This document shows positions 25,573 through 34,100 of a stretch of DNA of 64,000 bases, piece after piece (position 1 is the first letter of the stretch; the number at the start of each line of letters is the position of its first letter). The stretch comes from an uncultured Clostridia bacterium. GTDB lineage: Bacteria; Bacillota; Clostridia; Oscillospirales; Ruminococcaceae. Below the pieces are notes generated by a model. The model saw only the letters and a list, made by a program, of their open reading frames with translations, did not search any database and was not told where the DNA came from. The position numbers and the translations under genes were made by a program. The stretch lies in assembly GCA_947168885.1 (NCBI GenBank), contig CAMVNQ010000016.1:1-64000 (forward strand), given 5' to 3'.

Positions 25573-26355
25573 TTAATCAAGAAGTTTATCAGCACTTACC
25601 TTATATCCCATAGCCTTTAGTTCTTTAAGTAATTCAAGTTGCCAGTTTGTTTTGCTTGTATATACTATACCATCAAGATCCGACGGCATTTCAATACCAC
25701 TTTCAGCGATTATCACAATATGATCTCTGCCGAGTTTCCCCATAAAATATCCTGCTTCGAAAACTACGTTCTGACGGGCACGTTTTTTTTCATCTTTCAA
25801 ATCTTTATCTTTGCCTATATCATCAGCAGTAAACAAGCATATAGCACCACCAACATCGCTATTATCTTCAAACTTTTCAATTATCGTCCGACCGCCGTTA
25901 GCCTGTTCAGACAGTATTATAGCTGAAATGTCTTGTTTTTCAATCACTCTTGCAACCGCTTCTTTTAATTCTCCGTCATGTCCATGTACTATAAAGATTT
26001 TTGACATATCTCTTTGCTGTTGTTGTTCTGTATGTGTTTCAGTTTTCTCATCTTCAACAAAATCCTCAAGATAAGATTCTAATATTAATTTTGTTGTATT
26101 CAATCCTCTGCGACAAGAGTTTATATCATTTTTATGTATCTCTTCGCTGGGTGTATCATAAGTATAATTGCCTAACCAAAAAGGTGTATCATCAAACTTC
26201 TTCATTTCAATACTACCTTCACCATATTTATTAGAAAGAAAGCGTTTAATTTTCATTTCCCAAGCTTCAAACTCTGGTTCTGAGTTAGTAATATCCTTTT
26301 TTATTAACGCGTCCGTGTCAGCAATCAACTTTTTTAGTTTTTCATAATCAGTCAT
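25573..26355 (-). CDS. TIR-like nucleotide-binding protein (CAP12 type) inside the restriction operon
   Basis: A 260-residue protein. Residues 1-115 are helical and charged. Residues about 120-250 are a TIR-like domain: SKIFIVHGHDGELKEAVARV, then SEQANGGRTIIEKFE, LFTADDIG and NVVFEAGYFMGKLGRDH. This is the CAP12/PF10137 pattern found in prokaryotic defence proteins, in which TIR-type domains often consume NAD. The catalytic Glu could be that in VVFEAGYF. GTGGAGGAAGG precedes the start at 26355, which overlaps the hsdS end by eight bases, so it is made together with the restriction enzyme. Confidence 0.85.
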   Translation of the reverse strand: MTDYEKLKKLIADTDALIKKDITNSEPEFEAWEMKIKRFLSNKYGEGSIEMKKFDDTPFWLGNYTYDTPSEEIHKNDINSCRRGLNTTKLILESYLEDFVEDEKTETHTEQQQQRDMSKIFIVHGHDGELKEAVARVIEKQDISAIILSEQANGGRTIIEKFEDNSDVGGAICLFTADDIGKDKDLKDEKKRARQNVVFEAGYFMGKLGRDHIVIIAESGIEMPSDLDGIVYTSKTNWQLELLKELKAMGYKVSADKLLD

Positions 26356-27481
26356 TTCTTTTCCCTTCCTCCACAGCCCCCTTGACAAGAACGGGGCAGA
26401 TGTCTTTTATCTGTGCTTTAAGGCGTTCGTTTATCTGTTTGCGCTTGTTATAAACAGTAAATATTTCAGTTATTGCTTTCTGAATGGAAATGTCGGGAAT
26501 AGGTATCTCGACATCGCACATATCCTCATAATTAAATGCTTCTCTCGCGCTGCCCCACGAATTAAAGCGGGCATAACGATCAAATTCAGCTCTCGTCAAA
26601 AATAACATAAGGTATTCAGGAATCAAAACTTTTAAATTCGTACCAAATACCACAGATATTGACGAAACCAAAAAGGTTTCATTTGTATTATTAAATCCTA
26701 AAGATACTTTATCCGCTCGTCTTGATGTGTCCGGAACATAGGCGATATGTCGTGGCGGTAATATTTTATAATTGCTTAAACTTACGCCGTCCATATTTGC
26801 TTTTGTTGAGATAAGCTCTTTACTTGTAGCCAATCCGCGAACCATATCAACTGTTAGGTTTGTATCATTTCTTTTATCGCTTTCAATCAAATAAGACCCT
26901 ATCTTCTGACACGGCATTTTCCTTCTCAAATCTTCAATATACGCATCACAAACGAGCTTCAAATCCTCCAGCCCGCGCTCATAGCACTTTTGGTTAGCGA
27001 CCATAGCGTTATAAATATCGACATATTTCTGCTGAACGGAAAGCGGAGGGAGGTCAATAGCCATATCACATAATGCTTCCCATGTAAATACTTCTGTTGA
27101 ACTTCCCCAAGAACGAAAGCATGCTTCTCTATCCCATTCGGAACGATTGAAATGGAAGAAAAGATACTCGGGCAAAACCTTATCTCGCATACTTGTTTTT
27201 ATTCTAAAAGCTATATTGTTCCAACTGATAAGAAATGAGCTCTTCGTATCGTTGAAGCCAAAACCGATTTTTTTACCGTGAGTCCGAGGATTGAATACAA
27301 ATTCATCAGGGTGAACTACGAGGAATTTCGAAAGATCAGTGTCGGCAACATCAGCTTTTGTAGGTATGATCTCTTTGGTTATAGTCATACCGCGTACGTC
27401 CTTGGCGTGATATTCGTTACTTGAGTTTACCTCTGTCGTCATTTCTAACAGATCGCCTAAACAACACTTAATCAATCCCAT
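26348..27481 (-). CDS. hsdS: Type I restriction enzyme, S (specificity) subunit
   Basis: A 377-residue HsdS with two target-recognition domains. Each repeats the same layout: VRGMTITKEIIPTKADV with a partner VRGLATSKELISTKANM, then FNDTKSSFLIS with FNNTNETFLVS, and FRSWGSSTEVFTWEALCDMAI with FNSWGSAREAFNYEDMCDVEI (quoted in parts). Conserved helices follow each half and set the spacing between the two DNA half-sites. The start at 27481 overlaps the hsdM end by 14 bases and has AAGGGG ahead of it. The strong internal similarity suggests the two recognised half-sites may be related. Confidence 0.93.
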   Translation of the reverse strand: MGLIKCCLGDLLEMTTEVNSSNEYHAKDVRGMTITKEIIPTKADVADTDLSKFLVVHPDEFVFNPRTHGKKIGFGFNDTKSSFLISWNNIAFRIKTSMRDKVLPEYLFFHFNRSEWDREACFRSWGSSTEVFTWEALCDMAIDLPPLSVQQKYVDIYNAMVANQKCYERGLEDLKLVCDAYIEDLRRKMPCQKIGSYLIESDKRNDTNLTVDMVRGLATSKELISTKANMDGVSLSNYKILPPRHIAYVPDTSRRADKVSLGFNNTNETFLVSSISVVFGTNLKVLIPEYLMLFLTRAEFDRYARFNSWGSAREAFNYEDMCDVEIPIPDISIQKAITEIFTVYNKRKQINERLKAQIKDICPVLVKGAVEEGKRND

Positions 27482-29072
27482 ATCCAATCCCCTTGAATGC
27501 TTCTGCAAGCATTTTCTGCGATTCTTTTTCCTGACTCATAATATCCCGCATTTCGTCCTGAATACGAGCCATTTCCTTTTCATAGTCGATCTCCAGATCG
27601 TGGTCGATGAACTCGATGTACTTACTCGGCGTGAGAGTGTGCTTGTTTTCGCGTATCTCATCAATGCCGACACTGCGATACAGCTCCGGTTCAGCATATT
27701 TCGTGCCGTCTGTACCGGCGTTCTGCCACATATGATAGATGTCAGCAGCGCGCTTTATCTGCTCCGGGATAAGGCACACTTTCTTCTTCTGCTCACCCTT
27801 GACAGGATTCTCCGTCCATGTGCGAAGATCCATAAACAGTATCTCGCCGGTACGGTCACGAAGCTCACGCCCGTGATAATTGCCGCCCTTCTTGTTCTGA
27901 TTGAGTATCCACAGCGTAACGCTGATATCCGTTGTAATGAAAAGTTCCCGCGGGAGAATGATTATCGCTTCTACCTTGTCATTCTCGATCAGTTTTTGTC
28001 TGATAACGGACGCGACATCATCGTTCAATGCACCGTTTGCAAGCAGAAATCCGGCGACGCCGCTTTCGTGTTTCAGGTGCGAAAGTATATGCAGTATCCA
28101 TGCATAATTGGCATTGCTGTCCGGCGGCGTGGCGTAGTCCGCCCAGCGGGAATCATTTGCAAGGTTGTCAATATACCAGCTTTTAAGGTTGAACGGCGGG
28201 TTCGCCATGATATAATCAAAGTAAATGCCCTTGTGGAGGTCATGCGTAAATGTCGAATCGGCTTCTTCTCCGAGATTGTGGCTCAGTCCGCGCAGAGCAA
28301 GGTTCATCTTCGCAAGTCGGTATGTTGCAGGCTCTTTTTCCTGTCCGTAGATGTTTATGCGGCTTATATCGCCCTGCTTTGCGCGTATCAGATCGGCGCT
28401 CTGTATGAACATACCGCCGGAACCGCAGCACGGGTCATAGAGCGTGCCGTCGAAAGGCTCGATCATAGCGGCGATGAGCTGCACCACATCATGCGGTGTG
28501 TAGTATTCGCCCTCTTCCTTTGTTGCATTGACCGCGAACTCTTTGAGGAAGTATTCATATACACGCCCGATAAGGTCTTTTTCCTCACCGAACGCCTTGT
28601 GGCTGATCTTATTCACCTCGTCCACGACTTTCTTTATGTCGTTTGCAGCGAGATTTCTTGTCATAAATGTACCTTCGACAAAGCAGCCTTTGAGCTGTTC
28701 GCTTGTCGCGGCGATACTGTGCAGTGCAGTATCAAGAGTGACATTCAGCTTTGTTGCAGGGGTATTGATTATTGTTGACCACCTTGCCTCTACCGGCAGA
28801 AAGTATGTGCCGTCGGTGAATGTGGCATCTTCAAAAAAAGCAGCCTGTATCTCAGGTTCGTCGGGGTCAAGACCGTCCTTAACAAGCTGCTGGCGGAGCT
28901 TTTCGACACCGTCCTCAAATTTCTCTCCGATAAAGCGCAGGAACACCAGCGTCAGCATCATATCACGCTTTTCAAAGAAAGAGCCGGAATTCCTTGCCTG
29001 CCGAAGTATATCACGACACTTGAACAGTATATTATCAAGGTTTATCGTTTCATCTTTTTTAGCTTTTGCCAT
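27468..29072 (-). CDS. hsdM: Type I restriction enzyme, M (methyltransferase) subunit
   Basis: A 534-residue N6-adenine methyltransferase. The N-terminal HsdM_N helical domain (residues 10-150) is followed by motif I DPCCGSGGMF near 213 and motif IV ANPPFN near 292. GEYYTPHDVVQLI near 190 is the usual entry to the catalytic domain. The C-terminal coiled tail contacts HsdS. It is the first gene of the minus-strand defence operon and is preceded by the consensus promoter at 29144-29172. Confidence 0.96.
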   Translation of the reverse strand: MAKAKKDETINLDNILFKCRDILRQARNSGSFFEKRDMMLTLVFLRFIGEKFEDGVEKLRQQLVKDGLDPDEPEIQAAFFEDATFTDGTYFLPVEARWSTIINTPATKLNVTLDTALHSIAATSEQLKGCFVEGTFMTRNLAANDIKKVVDEVNKISHKAFGEEKDLIGRVYEYFLKEFAVNATKEEGEYYTPHDVVQLIAAMIEPFDGTLYDPCCGSGGMFIQSADLIRAKQGDISRINIYGQEKEPATYRLAKMNLALRGLSHNLGEEADSTFTHDLHKGIYFDYIMANPPFNLKSWYIDNLANDSRWADYATPPDSNANYAWILHILSHLKHESGVAGFLLANGALNDDVASVIRQKLIENDKVEAIIILPRELFITTDISVTLWILNQNKKGGNYHGRELRDRTGEILFMDLRTWTENPVKGEQKKKVCLIPEQIKRAADIYHMWQNAGTDGTKYAEPELYRSVGIDEIRENKHTLTPSKYIEFIDHDLEIDYEKEMARIQDEMRDIMSQEKESQKMLAEAFKGIGYGID

Positions 29073-29143
29073 TTATATGTCCTCATTTCATATTTGGTAT
29101 AAATTTATTTCGACAGCAGTATCTGCTCCAATTACAATTATAC

Positions 29144-29172
29144 ATTATAAATTATAACACAAATTATGTCAA
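29144..29172 (-). promoter_or_regulatory. Consensus promoter of the restriction operon
   Basis: On the minus strand TTGACA (29172-29167) and TATAAT (29149-29144) are separated by 17 bases, 71 bases before the hsdM start. A long purely AT leader follows. Confidence 0.8.
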
Positions 29173-29334
29173 ATATCAAGTAAATTTTGTGAGATATTTC
29201 CAAACCGAAACTATGATTTCAAAGAATTGTAAACCGGAATGTTGGATTTGTTATTACGAACAAGTTATGCTTACTGAGCCACAACGTTCCCTGTTCAACC
29301 CAAGGTGTCAGATACTCACATGATACAATAAAAA

Positions 29335-29361
29335 CCCGCTTGATTGTGACAACCAAGCGGG
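29335..29361 (-). terminator. Terminator downstream of the intact tRNA-Thr
   Basis: CCCGCTTG (29335-29342) pairs with CAAGCGGG (29354-29361). On the minus strand the stem is followed by TTTTTATTG. It differs from the terminator at 10181-10212, which stands after the orphan 3' half. Confidence 0.85.
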
Positions 29362-29369
29362 CTTTCAAT

Positions 29370-29445
29370 TGGAGCTGGTGAACGGACTCGAACCCCCGAC
29401 CTGCGCATTACGAATGCGCTGCTCTACCGACTGAGCTACACCAGC
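29370..29445 (-). tRNA. tRNA-Thr (anticodon CGT)
   Basis: The minus strand gives a full 76-base tRNA with encoded CCA. The acceptor is GCTGGTG/CACCAGC. The D-arm contains AGCTCAGTCGGTAGAGC. The anticodon stem GCGCA/TGCGC encloses TTCGTAA with CGT at 29412-29410, and the T-arm has GTTCGAGTC. It is the only intact copy in the window. Its 3' 32 bases are duplicated at 10223-10254 and its 5' 45 bases are repeated four times upstream. The 75 bases upstream contain no good promoter, so it probably depends on the promoter at 30236-30264. Confidence 0.96.
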
Positions 29446-29495
29446 ATATTAAATTTTAGAAAAATTGTAAAGTCTACGTTTTGATCCGACTGATG

Positions 29496-29521
29496 CGTCG
29501 CTTTATCGGTAGTCCGAGACC
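29496..29521. other. Right attachment junction: element arm joined to tRNA-Thr 5' half
   Basis: CGTCGCTTTA (29496-29505), TCGGT, AGTCC (29511-29515), GA, then GACC and the tRNA 5' half. The arm is the inverted complement of 10257-10276 (GGACT, five bases, TAAAGCGACG) at the same distance from GACC. Joined, the two arms form a 48-bp near-palindrome centred on the dinucleotide AC. This is read as attR of the element. Confidence 0.7.
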
Positions 29522-30183
29522 TGCGCATTACGAATGCGCTGCTCTACCGACTGAGCTACACCAGCATATTAAATTTTAGAAAAATTGTAAAGTCTACGTT
29601 TTGATCCGACTGATGCGTCGCTTTATCGGTAGTCCGAGACCTGCGCATTACGAATGCGCTGCTCTACCGACTGAGCTACACCAGCATATTAAATTTTGTA
29701 AAGTATATGATTTGATCCGACAGATGTCGCTTTATAACCGGTCTGAGACCTGCGCATTACGAATGCGCTTTACACTTGCGGTTTCCGAAAAATATTTCGC
29801 AAGCTCAAATTTTTTCGACCGCTACGCCATTTTCATCGTCCTTTATCTGCCACAGGCAGCGGACGCTGAAAATGCTACCGACTGAGCTACACCAGCATAT
29901 TAAATTGTGAAATTTTGTAAAGTCTATGTTTGATCCGAGCTGATTCGAATTTGCTTTTATTTGCGCGCTTCGTGCGCGCCTTCTGGCAAATTCTGCACGA
30001 CATCGTGCCGTGGTCGCTTTATAACCAGTCCGAGACCTGAGCATTACGAATGAGCTTTACACTTGCGGTTTCCGAAAAATATTTCGCAAGCTCATATTTT
30101 TTCGACCGCTACGCCATTTTCATCGTCCTTCATCTGCCACAGGCAACGGACGCCGAAAATGCTACCGACTGAGCAGCACCAGC
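29518..30183 (-). repeat. Tandem array of four truncated tRNA-Thr 5' halves
   Basis: Copies of the tRNA 5' half (acceptor 5' strand, D-arm, anticodon arm, ending at GGTC) lie at 29521-29565, 29641-29685, 29750-29896 and 30037-30183, all on the minus strand. Each is joined at GGTC to an element-type arm instead of the T-arm. Units 29401-29520 and 29521-29640 are identical over 120 bases; the third and fourth have diverged and both carry a related insertion of about 104 bases in the D-loop (29770-29873 in the third). None can fold as a tRNA. Confidence 0.85.
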
Positions 30184-30235
30184 ATATGAAATACTGGAAA
30201 ATGAGTAAAGTCTATGTGATTTAATCAATGCTAAT

Positions 30236-30264
30236 ATTATATCACATCAGTTTGCATTTGTCAA
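30236..30264 (-). promoter_or_regulatory. Consensus promoter reading into the tRNA-Thr array
   Basis: On the minus strand TTGACA (30264-30259) and TATAAT (30241-30236) are 17 bases apart. The next sequence is a leader with GTAAAGTCTA that is also found before each 5' half. It is the likely original host promoter of tRNA-Thr, now about 790 bases from the only intact tRNA. Confidence 0.8.
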
Positions 30265-30325
30265 TGAAAACCGCAAAAAATTTGAAATCCACTGGTTTTC
30301 AATACAGAGCAGATGAGCCAATAAG

Positions 30326-31036
30326 TTATTTTTTGTTCGTTTTGGGCTTAAATAGCGCAATAATCGTGATAACTATCCCTGCTACGACTGCGGCAATAAT
30401 GACAATGATGATCACGATAAAAACGTTGTCGGATGAGTTCATCGGTGATGGGGAATCCGATTTTGCGGTCTCTGTCGGAGCAGTTACTGTGCCGGCCGTC
30501 GTTTCCGTGGGCTGTGATTCAGCGGTGACTGCCGCACCGGCAACGGGAGAGCCTACAGTTACGCTCACTTTTGTTGTTTCAGGGAACCAGAGCTCTTCAA
30601 ATTCCCAGGTCTCTTCAATTAAGTAGCAAAAGCTGTTCTCGACGAGAATAAAGTCGTATACACCATCGGGAGCGTTATCCCTTACCCTCATCTTAGCAGT
30701 AAGTGTAAGCCCGTCTCCGAGCTTTATCGCTCGTGTAGCGTTAGCCGCTGAGAGGGCCATAATGCCGTTCGAAAGGTTGGTGAAACTTCCCGGAACATCG
30801 GGAGCGAATTCAATCCCCTCGAAAGCGGTATTGTCGTAAAGCACTCTTAACGACGCGGTATCTGCATCCTCCGCAGGCGGAACGCTGAGTGAGACTGTGA
30901 ATTCATCGCCTTGTACAAGTGTAGTCTCCGACACCGAAATTCCGTTTGCGGTATCTGCGAATGAAGAAAATGCAGAAGCCGCGATCATAGAAAAGGTTGC
31001 TGCTGCGGCACAAATTGCTCTGATGATACGTTTCAT
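30326..31036 (-). CDS. Small membrane-anchored cohesin-like protein
   Basis: A 236-residue surface protein. Residues 1-27 are a signal peptide (MKRIIRAICAAAATFSMIAASAF, cut after FADTA or nearby). Residues about 30-155 are one cohesin-like module: GISVSETTLVQGDEFTVSL, LRVLYDNTAFEG, LTLTAKMRVRDNAPDG. A Thr/Glu/Pro linker and a C-terminal membrane helix (VIIAAVVAGIVITIIALF) with a KPKTNKK stop signal follow. Cohesins bind dockerins, so it may hold dockerin proteins of the same cluster at the membrane. GGAG is seven bases ahead of the start at 31036. The gap to the large scaffold gene is under 100 bases. Confidence 0.75.
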   Translation of the reverse strand: MKRIIRAICAAAATFSMIAASAFSSFADTANGISVSETTLVQGDEFTVSLSVPPAEDADTASLRVLYDNTAFEGIEFAPDVPGSFTNLSNGIMALSAANATRAIKLGDGLTLTAKMRVRDNAPDGVYDFILVENSFCYLIEETWEFEELWFPETTKVSVTVGSPVAGAAVTAESQPTETTAGTVTAPTETAKSDSPSPMNSSDNVFIVIIIVIIAAVVAGIVITIIALFKPKTNKK

Positions 31037-31132
31037 AAATACTCCGATAGTTTTATAACGGGTCATCCCGCTTATCGGCAGGATGACCCGCATAAGATTT
31101 CTTATGTTTCGTTCGGACAGACAAAATGTGTT

Positions 31133-34100
31133 TTATCTGCGTGAACTTCTCTTGCGCTTGCTCTTCTTTGCAAGAAGCACACATCCCAGCGTTGCTGCGG
31201 GGATAACTATGAGCGCGATCGTCGAACCTGTGCTCGGGTTTGCGGGACGTACAGTTCCGTCATTTCCGTTGTTTCCGCCGCTATTACCACCGTTGCCGGT
31301 GTTGTTGTTGGGAACGTAGTAATCATCGCTGCCCGTGTTGCTGTTCGGGATAATGGTATAGTTGCTGCCGGAGCCCGAATTGTTACCGGTCTTTGTGCTT
31401 GTGGGATCAACAAACATATACGGCGAGAATGAGTTGGCACGGAATTTTACCTTCTTGATCCCGTTCTCGTAAACGATCTCGCTTTCGATATACTCGGGAT
31501 TACCGTCCTGCGTATGATATACTGCGATCTTTTCAGGCGAACCGGTGAAGACAGTCGGAACAGGGATCGAGATGTCGATATATCCGCCTTCGATAGTGTG
31601 GATATATGTTCCTGTTGCAAGGTCATAGACACTCACGTCGAACGCGTAGTTCTGGCAGTTTGTCATGGACAGTCTTCCGAGTGCGGCAGCCGCACTCATA
31701 TCCGCTATATCAGTGTTTCTTATCAGGATGATCGTATCACCGTAGAAGAATTTCTTCTTTGTCTTGACTTTTATGCCCTGATTCGCTACGTTGCGAAGGT
31801 TACCGTCCAGTTCAATATTGGCATTGCCCGTTGAGCTGTTGTTTATCTCGTCGGTCTTGTCGTTTACCGGAATCTCGTCGCGGTCATCGTCATCGGGGTC
31901 GTAAACGAAATCGTCCTTGTTGGAATTCCCGTTATTGTTTGACGGAGTATGGTTATAGGGATCGTAATATTTGTACGGATCCCAGTATCCCCATTGATTC
32001 CACTGGTGCCACGGATCCCATTGATTCCAGGGCTCCCACTGGTCGCGTTTGCTGGGGTCAAAGCCGGTACTGTTGTTTCCGTTCTTGCTCAATACCGTAA
32101 GCGGTACCGTCGTCGATACAGGTGTCCAGAGCTCTTTGCTGATACTTGTTGAGGTAATGCTCGATCTTGAGAGGCGGAAACTATACTGCGCCGGATTAGC
32201 ATTCGTTTTTGCCTTAAGGGTCGCGCTTAAAGTAAGCCCGCTGCGAAGATTGATTCCCGAGCCGCCGCCCGCGTTGAGTCCGATGCTGCCCGTGCTGTAT
32301 GTCGGTATGCCGTTGGTGAGATGAGGATCCCACGTAATAACCTCAAACGCATTACCGTCGAAATCAATGGTGAACGATAAAGCATCTGCGGAAATATCCA
32401 TTGCAGGCACCTTGTAGTACAGTGTGAACTGGTCGCCGGCGTAGAGATTTGAATGCGAGAGACTTATACCGCCGCCGCTCACCGGATAATCGTCTTCGGG
32501 GGAGGGAACAGTTACTTTCGCAACAGTGGAGGCGGGTTCCCATATTTTCTGTGAGGGTGCGCCTGCAGCCACATAACCGGTCAGCTCGGTGTTGAGCAGT
32601 GTGAGGTCGTATGTTCTGCCTGTGGTCACATAGTTTCTGACTTTCATCGATGCTGTGATCGTAAGTCCTTTGCTGAGGTCGAATGTGCTGTAATCCAAGT
32701 TTGCGGAGAAATATCCCTCGCCGTAAGCGGTAGAGATATTGTTGATGCTGCTCGTTACGGAGCGCACTTCAAACACGTTGGGGTCGAAAGTCACGTTTGC
32801 TGCGAACGTTTCGCCTGTCGCGCGGACAGCCGGTACCTTTACAGTAGCCGTGAAGGTGCCGTCGGGCTTAACGCGTGAAGGAGTCACCGAAATACCGTCG
32901 CTTCTGACAGGGAAGTCGGTCTCGTCTCTTTTGATCGTTACCTGTGCTTTCGTTGTGAGGGGAGTCCACACAGAGACGATTGTACCGTCCGTTTTTTTGT
33001 ATGTAAGAGTTGATTTTGTAAGGTTAAAGTCGTAAGTACCCTTTTTAGCGGTGTATTTGACTTTAAGGTCAGCGGTGAGCGTAAGTCCGCTGCTTAAGTC
33101 GAGCTTCGGATAAAGATCGGTGCCTGAGATGCCGAAAGAGTTTGCGGAACTGTTTATCGTCAGGCCGGAAACGCTTGGTGTGAGATTCGTAAGTTCAAAC
33201 ATATCTGATCTGTACGAAACATCGAGGTTCACCGCATCGACTTTTGCGTTGATCGGCGGAACAGTCACAGTAACCTTGAACTCATCGCCGAGATCGAGGG
33301 ATACGGGAGATGCGGCAATTCCGCCCTTTCCTGTTACAGGAAAGCTGCCGGCAATCTCAACTTCCGCATACTTCATCGTATCGGCAGGGAGCCATATCGT
33401 CTGTTTTCTGCCGACTTCCGTGCGCGTAAAAGTGGCTTTTGCAAGGGTGAACGGGTAAAACTGTCCGAGCTCGGCATCGTCTTTCGCGGTAAGCTCCGCG
33501 GTAAGCTTTAAGCCGCTGCTGAGATCGATAACTTCATCCGCATCGATGATAATAACTCCGGTATCATTATCGAAATACGCACCGGATATAGAGGGAGCCC
33601 ACTTGGTGACCTTGAACGCGTCCTTGTTGAAATTTATCTGTATCTCACCGTGATCTGCGAGCTCGCTTATCGGCGGAACAGTAATTGTTGCAGTAACCTT
33701 TTCACCGCGCTTTACACTGGTGGGGCTTACTGTCATACCTCCGCCGATGACCGGGAGACCGGTGACGGTAACATCAGCATATTCGTGGTCCGGTATCCAG
33801 AGCGGATTTGAGCCTTCATTGATGTTGGGGATCAATGTGAAGCGACAGTTTCCGTTTGCCGCATTGTCCTTGACTTTAAGCACAGCGGTAAGATTTGTGG
33901 GAGTGTCAAGGTCACCGGTAACATTGGAGAAATTCACTCCGAATGTACCGTATGCCGGATTGGTTATCTTTGTACCCTTGGCGGGTGCCCATGTTACTAA
34001 GTCGAATATTGCCGGATCGTAGCTTACCGTGAGCGAAGGGTCGTCTGCGTCCCACGCGATAGTGGGGATAGCTATGCTGACATTCACAGTGTCGCCGCGG

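Larger units (their letters stand above)
10255..29520. mobile_element. About 19.3-kb integrative element in tRNA-Thr carrying defence systems
   Basis: The left boundary is the tRNA 3' half at 10223-10254. The right boundary is the first orphan tRNA 5' half at 29521. The two outer arms, joined across GACC, give a palindromic site typical of attP for large serine recombinases. The element holds such a recombinase next to its left end, mobility genes of Tn4451 style (TnpW-like, ribbon-helix-helix, RepA-like, sigma-like), two small accessory genes, a toxin-antitoxin, a type II CBASS operon and a type I restriction system. The CBASS part is clearly more AT-rich than the flanks. At its right end it carries a complete tRNA-Thr. 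Confidence 0.75.

Noticed and set aside
10223-29401. Ordinary tyrosine-integrase insertion with a 32-base direct repeat of tRNA-Thr
   Set aside because: Possible, but no tyrosine integrase lies inside the element, and it would not explain the orphan 5' halves or the symmetric arms; the serine-recombinase reading explains more.
29401-30183. Possible CRISPR array because of regular 120-base repeats
   Set aside because: The repeats are tRNA 5' halves plus leader, adjacent copies are identical throughout, and there are no unique spacers or cas genes.
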